DNA from: Betaproteobacteria bacterium
GTDB lineage: Bacteria > Pseudomonadota > Gammaproteobacteria > Burkholderiales > Rhodocyclaceae
NCBI GenBank assembly: GCA_016705475.1
Contig: JADIYD010000014.1
Coordinates: forward strand, 1-64,000
Direction: 5' to 3'
DNA length: 64,000 nt
The notes below the pieces were generated by a model, which was not told the origin of the DNA, made no database searches, and was given only the letters and a program-made list of their open reading frames with translations. The position numbers and the translations under genes were made by a program. Shown one piece after another: positions 52,026 through 59,842 of this stretch (positions are counted from its first letter, which is position 1; each line of letters starts with the position of its first letter).

Positions 52026-52964
52026 TCACCCCCCGGCTTCCCGCCGGGCAACGAATTCCACCGGCGGGTGGGTGCTAAAACCACCGCCGCTTTCGAGCAC
52101 GAAATGCAGTTCGCCGGCCTTGAGCGTCGCGCGGTAGCGATGCATCACCTCGCGGCCCGGACCGTCACCCACCACCTCCTGGCTGCGCGTGACGAAACTG
52201 ATTTGCTCGCCCTTCAAGATGCCCTGCTCGACGCTGCGCGCCACCCGCAGATAGCTGGCGGTGCCCTGCACCTCGCCATTGTCCAGACGCAAATCGAAGC
52301 GCTCGGCGTGCTCGGCACCCCAGTCGTATTTGACGTTCGCCACCCAGCGCCCAGAAATGCTCTGCGTCAGCTCGGCAGATACCTGTTTTGCCTGTTCCGA
52401 TGAGCGTCCCGGCCAGTTGCCTGTCAAGCCAACCACCAGCCACACGCTCGCAGCCAAAGCAGCCAGCCCCCAAAGCAGCCGGGAGCGCCGCGCAGGTCGA
52501 CTGCTGGCGGGCAGCAGGGGTTTGATGACGCCAACCAACCGAGACACCTCGGACGTCCAGCCGACGTCCGAAAGAATGAACGATTGGCGCCGGGCCAGCG
52601 CCGCGATACTCCGCGGCAAATCGTTTTCTGCCGGCATGGTCGCCCCGCCCACCAGCACCGGCAGCACGGCCTTGCCCGACCTCAAGCCAGCCTCGATTTC
52701 CCGCCGGACAAAATCATCCGGCTCATCCAGACGGCGAATGCCGTTCCGGCTCACTGTCAGCCACGCCGGGCCGATCACCACCAGCATGACATCGACGGCA
52801 GCCAGCTGTTTCTCGATGGCTACGACAAAATCCTCACCCGGATGGATATCCTCGATGTCGCGAAACACGTTGTCCGCGCCGAAAGTCGACGCCAGCGCAT
52901 CGGCCAGTCGCCCGGCAAAACCGGGCTGATCGTCGCGACGGTAACTGATGAATACTCCTGACAT
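52026..52964 (-). CDS. TIR-domain membrane protein with C-terminal beta-rich domain
   Basis: 312 residues. The N-terminal TIR domain (about 1-150) begins MSGVFISYRRDDQPGFAGRL and contains VFRDIEDIHPGEDF, LVVIGPAWL and DDFVRREIEAGL, where Glu 89 is a candidate catalytic residue of NAD-consuming TIRs. A single transmembrane segment follows (163-181, LLWGLAALAASVWLVVGL), then about 120 residues of likely beta sheet (SGRWVANVKYDWGAEHAERF to PPVEFVARR) on the other side of the membrane. ATG 52964 has GGAGG 8-12 bases upstream. The role is unknown: sensing through the outer domain with a cytosolic TIR output is possible. The domain calls are firm, the function is not. Confidence 0.8.
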   Translation of the reverse strand: MSGVFISYRRDDQPGFAGRLADALASTFGADNVFRDIEDIHPGEDFVVAIEKQLAAVDVMLVVIGPAWLTVSRNGIRRLDEPDDFVRREIEAGLRSGKAVLPVLVGGATMPAENDLPRSIAALARRQSFILSDVGWTSEVSRLVGVIKPLLPASSRPARRSRLLWGLAALAASVWLVVGLTGNWPGRSSEQAKQVSAELTQSISGRWVANVKYDWGAEHAERFDLRLDNGEVQGTASYLRVARSVEQGILKGEQISFVTRSQEVVGDGPGREVMHRYRATLKAGELHFVLESGGGFSTHPPVEFVARREAGG

Positions 52965-53027
52965 CGGATTGCCCTCCATAACAACACCGGGTAGCACGCC
53001 AAAGTTTCAACAGAGCCTGCAGAGAAG

Positions 53028-53411
53028 CTACTTCCTGCGGTCAACCCGAAAAATCAGCCGATTTCCAAATTTATCCTCCCCGCTGCCCTCGAACGAGCGG
53101 CAGGTAATGGCCTTCCACTGCACCTGAACTTCACGGCCATCATTGCAGCGGACGACTCCTTTCCCAACCTCGCCCTCGCAGCCACCGGGGTTCGGGGAGA
53201 TGTCTGGGGGTGCCAACTGGCCGTCGCATTGCAGACGACCGCCCGGCTCAGCCAGAACAAAACGCCCACCGCCGCTCGCGTTGCCGGGAAATCCCTTGCC
53301 GCGTAGCTCGCCCGGCACATCGCTCAGGCTGCCACGGGCCTGATAGCCGAAGGCGCACGCAGCCAGCAGGGAGGCCACGATAAACATCAAGGGAATTCCG
53401 CGTTTGTTCAC
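53028..53411 (-). CDS. Small lipoprotein of unknown function
   Basis: 127 residues. Signal peptide with lipobox LLAAC (MNKRGIPLMFIVASLLAACA), so a lipidated envelope protein. The mature part has Gly-rich beta-like sequence and three further Cys (LQCDG, GGCEG, VRCNDG, ITCRSF) that may form disulfides. The last 14 codons (KFGNRLIFRVDRRK) and the stop come from a dispersed repeat copy at 53030-53072. It lies upstream of the TIR gene on the same strand with a gap of 63 bp that has no terminator, so both may be in one transcript. Confidence 0.7.
   Translation of the reverse strand: MNKRGIPLMFIVASLLAACAFGYQARGSLSDVPGELRGKGFPGNASGGGRFVLAEPGGRLQCDGQLAPPDISPNPGGCEGEVGKGVVRCNDGREVQVQWKAITCRSFEGSGEDKFGNRLIFRVDRRK
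53030..53072 (+). repeat. Dispersed 40-bp repeat, copy 8 (3' end of lipoprotein gene)
   Basis: ACTTCCTGCGGTCAACCCGA then AAAATCAGCCGATTTCCAAATTT. It is antisense to the lipoprotein gene and supplies its last codons and part of the stop. Confidence 0.7.
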
Positions 53412-53470
53412 AAGGCAGCGCCAACGTTTTCGAGGATAATTGCCATTTTTACACCCATTCGACGCCCGAC

Positions 53471-54661
53471 GTGAATCCGCATCTCGCCCAACTCCAGCCC
53501 TACCCCTTCGAAAAGCTGCGCGCCCTGTTCGCCGGCGTCACGCCCAACCCGCAATACAAGGAGATCAAGCTCTCCATCGGCGAGCCCCAGCATCCCACGC
53601 CGGCTTTCATCATGGATGCGCTGGCCAATGGCTTGAAGGGTTTGGCCAATTATCCGACAACCCAGGGTATCCCGGCGCTCCGCCAAGCCATTGCCGCCTG
53701 GTGCCAGCGTCGCTACGATCTGGCGCTGAACCCGGAAACGGAGATCCTGCCGGTGAACGGCTCGCGCGAGGCGCTATTCTCCTTCGCGCAAACCGTCATT
53801 GACCCGAGCCGCGGTCACGTGCCGCTGGTCGTCAGCCCTAACCCGTTCTACCAGATCTACGAAGGCGCCGCCTACCTGTCAGGGGCCGAGCCGCGCTTCC
53901 TGAACAACCTGCCGGACAACGATTTCGCCTTCGACTACGCCAGCCTGAGCGACGAGGAATGGGCCCGCGTCCAGCTGTTCTACGTCTGCTCGCCGGGCAA
54001 CCCGACCGGCAAGGTGCTGTCGCTGGCCGACTGGAAAACGCTGTTCGCGCTTTCGGACAAGTACGGCTTCATCATCGCTTCCGACGAATGTTATTCGGAA
54101 ATCTATTTCGACGAGGCCAACCCGCCGATCGGCGGCCTGCAGGCGGCCAAGCTGCTCGGCCGCTCGAACGAACGGCTGGTCATGTTCTCCAGCCTTTCCA
54201 AGCGCTCCAACGTGCCGGGCATGCGCTCGGGCTTCGTCGCCGGCGACGAAAAAATCATCAAGAAATTCCTGCTCTACCGCACCTACCACGGCTGCGCCAT
54301 GGCACCACCGGTGCAGACGGCTTCGGTCGCTGCCTGGAACGACGAGGCGCATGTGCTGGACAACCGCAACCAGTACCGCGAGAAATTCGCTGTGTGCACG
54401 CCACTGATCGCCGAAGTCCTTGGCACCGGCATGCCGGATGCCAGCTTCTACCTGTGGGCGAAAACCCCGATCGCCGACACCGAATTCGCCCGTGGCCTGC
54501 TCGAACACTATAATGTCGTGGTCCTGCCCGGCAGCTTCCTGGCCCGCGAAATTCGCGGCGTCAATCCGGGCGCCAATTTCATTCGCATCGCACTGGTTGC
54601 CTCGCTGGCCGAATGCCTCGAAGCGACCCAACGTATCCGTCAATTCGCACAACAACTTTAA
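53471..54661 (+). CDS. dapC: Succinyldiaminopimelate transaminase
   Basis: A 396-residue class I/II PLP aminotransferase of the succinylase branch of lysine/DAP synthesis. NPFYQIYEGAAYLSG, CSPGNPTGKVLS, SDECYSEIYF and FSSLSKRSNVPGMRSGF (PLP Lys) are in place. The start is GTG 53471 (MNPHLAQLQPYPFEKLRALF); no ATG fits. Placement 15 bp before dapD supports the lysine assignment over other aminotransferases. Confidence 0.92.
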   Translation: MNPHLAQLQPYPFEKLRALFAGVTPNPQYKEIKLSIGEPQHPTPAFIMDALANGLKGLANYPTTQGIPALRQAIAAWCQRRYDLALNPETEILPVNGSREALFSFAQTVIDPSRGHVPLVVSPNPFYQIYEGAAYLSGAEPRFLNNLPDNDFAFDYASLSDEEWARVQLFYVCSPGNPTGKVLSLADWKTLFALSDKYGFIIASDECYSEIYFDEANPPIGGLQAAKLLGRSNERLVMFSSLSKRSNVPGMRSGFVAGDEKIIKKFLLYRTYHGCAMAPPVQTASVAAWNDEAHVLDNRNQYREKFAVCTPLIAEVLGTGMPDASFYLWAKTPIADTEFARGLLEHYNVVVLPGSFLAREIRGVNPGANFIRIALVASLAECLEATQRIRQFAQQL

Positions 54662-54676
54662 ACAGAGAGAACATCC

Positions 54677-55495
54677 ATGAGCCATCCCCTGCAAGCCATC
54701 ATCGAAGAACTCTGGGAACGCCGCACCGAGCTGTCCCCGCAATCCCCGGTCGACACTGTCGCAGCGATCAATCAGGTCGTCGGCATGCTCGACTCCGGCG
54801 CGCTGCGCGTCGCCGAAAAGATCAACGGTGACTGGGTCACCCACCAGTGGATCAAGAAAGCCGTGCTGCTTTCCTTCCGCGTACGTGACAACCGCGTTCA
54901 GGAAGCCGGCGACATCCGCTTCTTCGACAAGGTCGATACTAAATTCGAAGGCTGGAGTGAAGAGCAGTTCCGCCAGGGCGGCTTCCGTGTCGTCCCGGGC
55001 ACCATCGTTCGCAAGGGTTCGTACGTTGCCAAGAACGCCGTGCTGATGCCGTCGTTCGTGAATATCGGCGCCTACGTCGACGAAGCCACGATGGTCGACA
55101 CCTGGGTTACCGTCGGTTCCTGCGCCCAGATCGGCAAGAACGTGCACCTCTCCGGTGGTGTCGGTATTGGTGGCGTCCTTGAGCCGCTGCAGGCCAATCC
55201 GACCATCATCGAAGACAACTGCTTCATCGGCGCCCGCTCTGAAGTCGTTGAAGGCGTCATCATCGGCGAGAACTCGGTGCTGTCGATGGGCGTCTATATC
55301 GGCCAGAGCACGCCGATCTATGATCGCGAAACCGGCGAAGTCACCTACGGTCGCGTGCCACCGGGTTCGGTCGTGATCAGCGGCACCTTGCCGAAGGCCA
55401 ACGGTGCGTATAGCCTGTATGCCGCGATCATCGTCAAGAAGGTCGACGCGCAAACTCGCTCGAAGACCAGCATCAACGAGTTGCTGCGCCCTTAA
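54677..55495 (+). CDS. dapD: Tetrahydrodipicolinate N-succinyltransferase
   Basis: A 272-residue trimeric left-handed beta-helix enzyme adding succinyl to tetrahydrodipicolinate. Conserved blocks are VPGTIVRKGSYVAKNAVLMP, SFVNIGAYVDEATMVDTWVT, GVGIGGVLEPLQANPTIIED and SRTKTSINELLR-like (QTRSKTSINELLRP). AGAGAGAA precedes ATG 54677. Confidence 0.95.
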   Translation: MSHPLQAIIEELWERRTELSPQSPVDTVAAINQVVGMLDSGALRVAEKINGDWVTHQWIKKAVLLSFRVRDNRVQEAGDIRFFDKVDTKFEGWSEEQFRQGGFRVVPGTIVRKGSYVAKNAVLMPSFVNIGAYVDEATMVDTWVTVGSCAQIGKNVHLSGGVGIGGVLEPLQANPTIIEDNCFIGARSEVVEGVIIGENSVLSMGVYIGQSTPIYDRETGEVTYGRVPPGSVVISGTLPKANGAYSLYAAIIVKKVDAQTRSKTSINELLRP

Positions 55496-55522
55496 GCGTA
55501 AACAAACCACGAAGGTCTTGTC

Positions 55523-56713
55523 ATGATTCTCGACAAACTGTTCCAGTTGATGGCCGAAAAGCAGGCCTCGGATATTTTCATATCCGCAGGTGCGCCTATC
55601 CATATCAAGATCCAGGGCAACACGCTCCCGGTCAACCAGCAGGTCATGCAGCCGGACATGATCGAGAAGATCGCCTACGAGCTGATGTCGCCGGATCAGA
55701 TCAAGACCTTCGAAGCAAACTGGGAAATGAATCTGTCGTTCGGCGTACCGAACGTCGGTAACTTCCGCGTCAATATCTTCCGTCAGCGCGGCTCGACCAG
55801 CATCGTCATCCGCTTCATCCTGGGCAACATTCCGCCGCTCGATGAACTCGGCCTGCCCATGATTCTCGGCGAGCTGATCATGGAAAAACGCGGGCTGATC
55901 CTGATCGTCGGCGCCACCGGCTCGGGCAAATCGACGACCCTCGCCTCGATGCTTGACCACCGCAACGCCAACCGCTCCGGTCACATTCTGACCGTTGAAG
56001 ACCCGATTGAATTCCTGTTCAAGCACAAGAAATCCATCGTCAATCAGCGTGAAATCGGCATGGACACACAGGATTGGCAATCGGCGCTCAAGAATGCCAT
56101 GCGCCAGGCGCCAGACTGCATCCTGATCGGCGAAATCCGCGACAAGGAAACCATGCAGGCGGCCATCGCCTACTCACAGACCGGCCATCTGTGCCTTGCT
56201 ACCCTGCACGCCAATAACTCGTATCACGCGCTGAACCGCATCATCAGTTTCTTCCCGGCCGAAAATCGCCCTGCACTCTTCCTCGATCTATCGGTTGCAC
56301 TGCGCGCTATCGTCTCCCAGCGTCTGGTCAAGAAACCGGATGGCAAACGCATCCCGACCGCTGAAATCATGCTCAACACGCGCCATATCAGCGAACTGGT
56401 CGAGCGCGGCGAAGTTCAGGGTATCAAGGACGCCATGGAACAGACCCTGGCTCCGGGGTCGCAGACATTCGAACAGGATCTGTTCAAGCTCTACAGCAGC
56501 GGCACGATCACCATCGACGAAGCCCTGGCCAACGCCGATTCGCCGACCAATCTGTCGTGGCTGATCAACAACTCCGAATTCGGCAGCAGCAACGGCAAGG
56601 ATGATCGCAAGACCGACGTCGCGCTCGAATTCGACAGCACAAGCGAAGGTGGCACTTCGTTCAAGGAATTTACGCTGAGCCTCGCCGACCACGAAGAAGA
56701 ACACCACCCATAA
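55523..56713 (+). CDS. pilU: Type IV pilus retraction ATPase, PilU type
   Basis: A 396-residue secretion ATPase of the PilT/PilU family. Walker A GATGSGKSTTLASML at about 130, Asp box LTVEDPIEFLFKHKKSIVNQ, Walker B CILIGEIRDKETM and His box ATLHANNSYHALNRI. The acidic C-terminal extension (about 350-396, ending LADHEEEHHP) and the longer size than PilT (about 345) favour PilU. It lies between dapD and dapE; its stop overlaps the dapE start by one base. Confidence 0.88.
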   Translation: MILDKLFQLMAEKQASDIFISAGAPIHIKIQGNTLPVNQQVMQPDMIEKIAYELMSPDQIKTFEANWEMNLSFGVPNVGNFRVNIFRQRGSTSIVIRFILGNIPPLDELGLPMILGELIMEKRGLILIVGATGSGKSTTLASMLDHRNANRSGHILTVEDPIEFLFKHKKSIVNQREIGMDTQDWQSALKNAMRQAPDCILIGEIRDKETMQAAIAYSQTGHLCLATLHANNSYHALNRIISFFPAENRPALFLDLSVALRAIVSQRLVKKPDGKRIPTAEIMLNTRHISELVERGEVQGIKDAMEQTLAPGSQTFEQDLFKLYSSGTITIDEALANADSPTNLSWLINNSEFGSSNGKDDRKTDVALEFDSTSEGGTSFKEFTLSLADHEEEHHP

Positions 56714-57846
56714 TGTCCGATCCCACGTTTGTTCTGGCCAGGCAGATCATCGCCTGCCACTCGGTTACGCCTGAAGATGGCGGCTGCATGGAAATCATCG
56801 CCGACCGACTGAAACCGCTCGGTTTCACCATCGAATTCATCAACCGCAACGGCGTCACCAACCTCTGGGCGCGTCGCGGCACAACCGCTCCGCTGTTCGT
56901 CTTCGCCGGCCATACCGATGTCGTGCCGACCGGCCCGCTCGACAAGTGGACTTCGCCCCCCTTTGCCCCGGAAGTTCGTGAGGGCATGCTCTACGGGCGC
57001 GGCACGGCCGACATGAAATCCTCCGTCGCCGCCTCGGTCACGGCGGTTGAAGCCTTTATCGCGGCCAATCCAAACCATCCCGGCTCGCTCGCCTTCTTGC
57101 TCACTTCCGATGAAGAAGGCGATGCCACCGACGGCACCGTGATCGTCGTCGAAGCACTGAAAGCACGTGGCGAGACCCTGGATTTCTGCATCATCGGCGA
57201 ACCAACCTCGGTCGATACACTCGGCGACATGATCAAAAACGGCCGGCGCGGATCGCTCTCCGGCAACCTGACGATCAAGGGCATCCAGTGCCACATCGCC
57301 TACCCGGAAAAAGGCCGCAACCCGATTCACGAAGTTGCTCCGGCGCTGGCCGAACTGGCCGCCACGGCATGGGATCAGGGCAACGAGTACTACCAGCCGA
57401 CGAGTTGGCAGATTTCCAACATCCACGGCGGCACCGGCGCGACCAACGTCATCCCCGGTCAACTGGAAATCAAGTTCAATTTCCGCTTTTCCACTGCCAG
57501 CACGCCGGAAAGCCTGCAGCAGCGTCTGCTCTCCATTCTCGACAAGCACAATCTCGATTACGACATCAAATGGACGCTGGGCGCCCGCCCCTTCCTGACC
57601 GGCCGCGGCCCGCTGGCCGATGCGGCGACATCAGCCATCCGTGAGATTTGTGGCATTGAAACCGAGCTCTCGACGACGGGCGGCACCTCCGACGGCCGCT
57701 TCATTGCCGAGATCTGCAAGCAGATGCTCGAAATCGGCCCGGTCAACGCGACCAGCCACAAGATCGACGAATGCATTGCCGTCGATTCGCTACCCAAGCT
57801 TTCGGCTATCTATCGCCGCATCCTCGAACAATTGATGACCGCATGA
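56713..57846 (+). CDS. dapE: Succinyl-diaminopimelate desuccinylase
   Basis: A 377-residue M20 zinc hydrolase. Metal ligands lie in FAGHTDVVPTGP, YGRGTADMKSS, LTSDEEGDATDG (catalytic Glu) and GEPTSVD; the C-terminal block SHKIDECIAVDSLPKL is conserved. The start (ATG 56713) overlaps the pilU stop (TAATG). The stop overlaps the prmB start as ATGA. Confidence 0.95.
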   Translation: MSDPTFVLARQIIACHSVTPEDGGCMEIIADRLKPLGFTIEFINRNGVTNLWARRGTTAPLFVFAGHTDVVPTGPLDKWTSPPFAPEVREGMLYGRGTADMKSSVAASVTAVEAFIAANPNHPGSLAFLLTSDEEGDATDGTVIVVEALKARGETLDFCIIGEPTSVDTLGDMIKNGRRGSLSGNLTIKGIQCHIAYPEKGRNPIHEVAPALAELAATAWDQGNEYYQPTSWQISNIHGGTGATNVIPGQLEIKFNFRFSTASTPESLQQRLLSILDKHNLDYDIKWTLGARPFLTGRGPLADAATSAIREICGIETELSTTGGTSDGRFIAEICKQMLEIGPVNATSHKIDECIAVDSLPKLSAIYRRILEQLMTA

Positions 57847-58740
57847 CCACAGCCGCCAAAACCGGAACTGTTCACCGTTCGCGACTACATCCGTTATGCC
57901 GTCAGCCGCTTCAACGCCGCCCAGTTGTTCTTCGGTCACGGCAGCGACAACGCCTGGGACGAAGCCGTCTATCTGACGCTGCACACGCTCAACCTGCCGC
58001 TCGACCGCCTCGAACCCTTCCTCGACGCCCGCCTGCTGCCGCATGAGCGCGAACTGCTGCTTGATCTCTACACCCGCCGCTGCCAGGATCGCCTGCCCGC
58101 TGCCTACCTGACCAACGAAGCCTGGCTCGGCGAACACCGTTTCTACGTTGACGACCGCGTCATCGTGGCGCGTTCCTTCATTGCCGAACTGCTCGACGAA
58201 CAGCTCGCGCCATGGATCGACGATCCATGGGCCGTCGAGTCCGCCCTCGACCTGTGCACCGGCTCCGGCTGCCTGGCCATCCTGACCGCCCTCGCCTTCC
58301 CGAATGCCGAGCTTGCTGCGGTCGACCTCTCAGACGATGCCCTTTCGGTCGCTGCACGCAACGTTGCCGATTACCACCTGACCGACCGCGTCGAGCTGAT
58401 CCAGTCCGATGCCTTTACCAAGCTGGCCGGCCGCAAGTTCGACCTGATCATCTCCAACCCGCCCTACGTCAATGCCGAATCGGTTGCCGCATTGCCGCCC
58501 GAATACCTGCACGAGCCGGAACTGGCCCTTGGCTCGGGTGAAGACGGCCTCGATTTCACACGCATCATCCTGCGCGAGGCGAAGAAGCATCTGACCGAAA
58601 ACGGCATCCTGATCGTCGAAATCGGCCACAATCGCGACGAACTCGAAGCCGCCTACCCGACACTGCCCTTCACCTGGCTCGACACCACCGCCGGCGACGA
58701 ATTCGTGTTCCTGCTCCACGCCGCCGATCTACCGGACTAA
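57843..58740 (+). pseudogene. prmB: Ribosomal protein L3 N5-glutamine methyltransferase PrmB, N-terminal frameshift
   Basis: The main frame encodes MCTGSGC-type motif I (LDLCTGSGCLAILTALAFPN) and LIISNPPYVNAESVA, the Gln-methylase NPPY signature, with EPELALGSGEDGLDFTR. In-frame homology (ELFTVRDYIRYAVSRFNAAQ) extends upstream of TTG 57925 to about 57865, with no start codon before the stop at 57844. The ATG at 57843 overlapping the dapE stop is one base out of frame; removing one A from AAAA at 57858-57861 gives MTTAAKPELFTVRDYIRY. So the frame break is probably a base error or a very recent indel. If real, TTG 57925 could give a protein lacking about 28 residues. Confidence 0.85.
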
Positions 58741-58767
58741 GCCCCTCGATTGAGCCCGCTGTTTGAA

Positions 58768-59619
58768 ATGCCCAGCCCGTTCGAAGTCGAAACGGGCACC
58801 GTGCTCATGCATGAGCCATCATCAGCCAAGGTAGGCGAACTGCGCGCCCAGTTGCTCGACGAAAGCTACCCCAAGCCCTTCGTCATCGACGACGGCAAAT
58901 CGCGCTTCCTCTATTTCAACGTCCGCCTCATGCAGAGCGAAATGTCGCTCAAGGCGCCGAACGACCTGGCCATCCGCTACACCCAGAAGATGATGGCCTT
59001 CCTGCTCTTCCAGCCACGCCCGAAACGCATCGTGCTGATCGGCCTCGGTGGCGGCTCGCTGATCAAATTCTGCTACCAGCGGATGCCCGGCACCCAGCTG
59101 ACCGCCGTCGAACTTGACCCCGACGTCATCGCCTTCCGCGACACATTTCTCATGCCCCCCGACGATGAGCGCCTGCAGGTGCTTGAGGCCGACGGCGCCG
59201 AGTTTCTCGAAAACACAGAAAAAGGCATCGACGCCCTGCTCGTCGATGCCTTCGACAAGACCGGATTTGCCCCCAGCCTGGCGAATCGTGAATTCTTCGA
59301 CAACGCCTACGCCAAACTCTCGGGCAACGGCGTACTGGTCATCAACCTGGCCGGCGAAAAGGAAACCTATGCTGGACTGATCGGCGAAGCCATGCACGTT
59401 TTCGACGACCAGGTCATCGTGATTTCGGTGCCGGATGACGGCAACCACATTCTTTACGCTTTCAAGGAGCGCCATTTCGAACCGCGCTGGCGCTGGTTGC
59501 ACAACTACGCCAAGGAACTGCGCGCCAAGTTCGGCCTCGATTTCCCAGCCTTCGTGGAAAAACTGGAACGCTCGACCAAGCTCGGACTGGCTCGCCGTGA
59601 GGCAATTCGCCGGCGCTAA
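58768..59619 (+). CDS. Spermidine-synthase-fold protein
   Basis: A 283-residue Rossmann aminopropyl/methyl-transferase-like protein. IVLIGLGGGSLIKFCYQRMP is the nucleoside-binding loop, followed by LTAVELDPDVIAF and ADGAEFLENTEKGIDALLVD. Spermidine synthases have GGGDG where this has GGGSL, and the gatekeeping Tyr/Asp set is incomplete, so polyamine synthesis is doubtful; many such orphan proteins exist in betaproteobacteria. ATG 58768 is chosen; TTG 58750 is in frame and closer to prmB. Confidence 0.7.
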   Translation: MPSPFEVETGTVLMHEPSSAKVGELRAQLLDESYPKPFVIDDGKSRFLYFNVRLMQSEMSLKAPNDLAIRYTQKMMAFLLFQPRPKRIVLIGLGGGSLIKFCYQRMPGTQLTAVELDPDVIAFRDTFLMPPDDERLQVLEADGAEFLENTEKGIDALLVDAFDKTGFAPSLANREFFDNAYAKLSGNGVLVINLAGEKETYAGLIGEAMHVFDDQVIVISVPDDGNHILYAFKERHFEPRWRWLHNYAKELRAKFGLDFPAFVEKLERSTKLGLARREAIRRR

Positions 59620-59622
59620 CGA

Positions 59623-59829
59623 CTATTTGGTGGCTTCTTCGGCCTGCGCCGCGCGTTCCGCTATCTGCCGATTGACTGCATCGAGATCTTGCTGTACCCG
59701 AGCCATCGTCGCCTGTGCCTGCTCGACTTCCTTTTTCTTTGCTGCGGCCACCGTTGCCGCAGTCCCGGCTGTTTCAATGCCGCAGCCGGCCAGAGCAGTC
59801 AACACAGCCAGAATCAGGGCAGTTTTCAT
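59623..59829 (-). CDS. Small coiled-coil lipoprotein
   Basis: 68 residues. Signal peptide with lipobox LAGC (MKTALILAVLTALAGCGIET), an Ala-rich linker and a helix KKKEVEQAQATMARVQQDLD to the end. It resembles short Lpp-like or YbaY-type periplasmic helices, with no known function. GGGAGA-like sequence precedes ATG 59829. It follows pepD by 13 bp on the same strand. Confidence 0.7.
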   Translation of the reverse strand: MKTALILAVLTALAGCGIETAGTAATVAAAKKKEVEQAQATMARVQQDLDAVNRQIAERAAQAEEATK

Positions 59830-59842
59830 TCGTTTCTCCCTA

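Noticed and set aside
53879..56080. A 733-codon open frame on the minus strand
   Set aside because: It lies antisense to dapC, dapD and pilU, which have full family motifs. Composition (rich in Asp, Val, Gly, Arg, His) is that of a mirror frame in GC-rich DNA.
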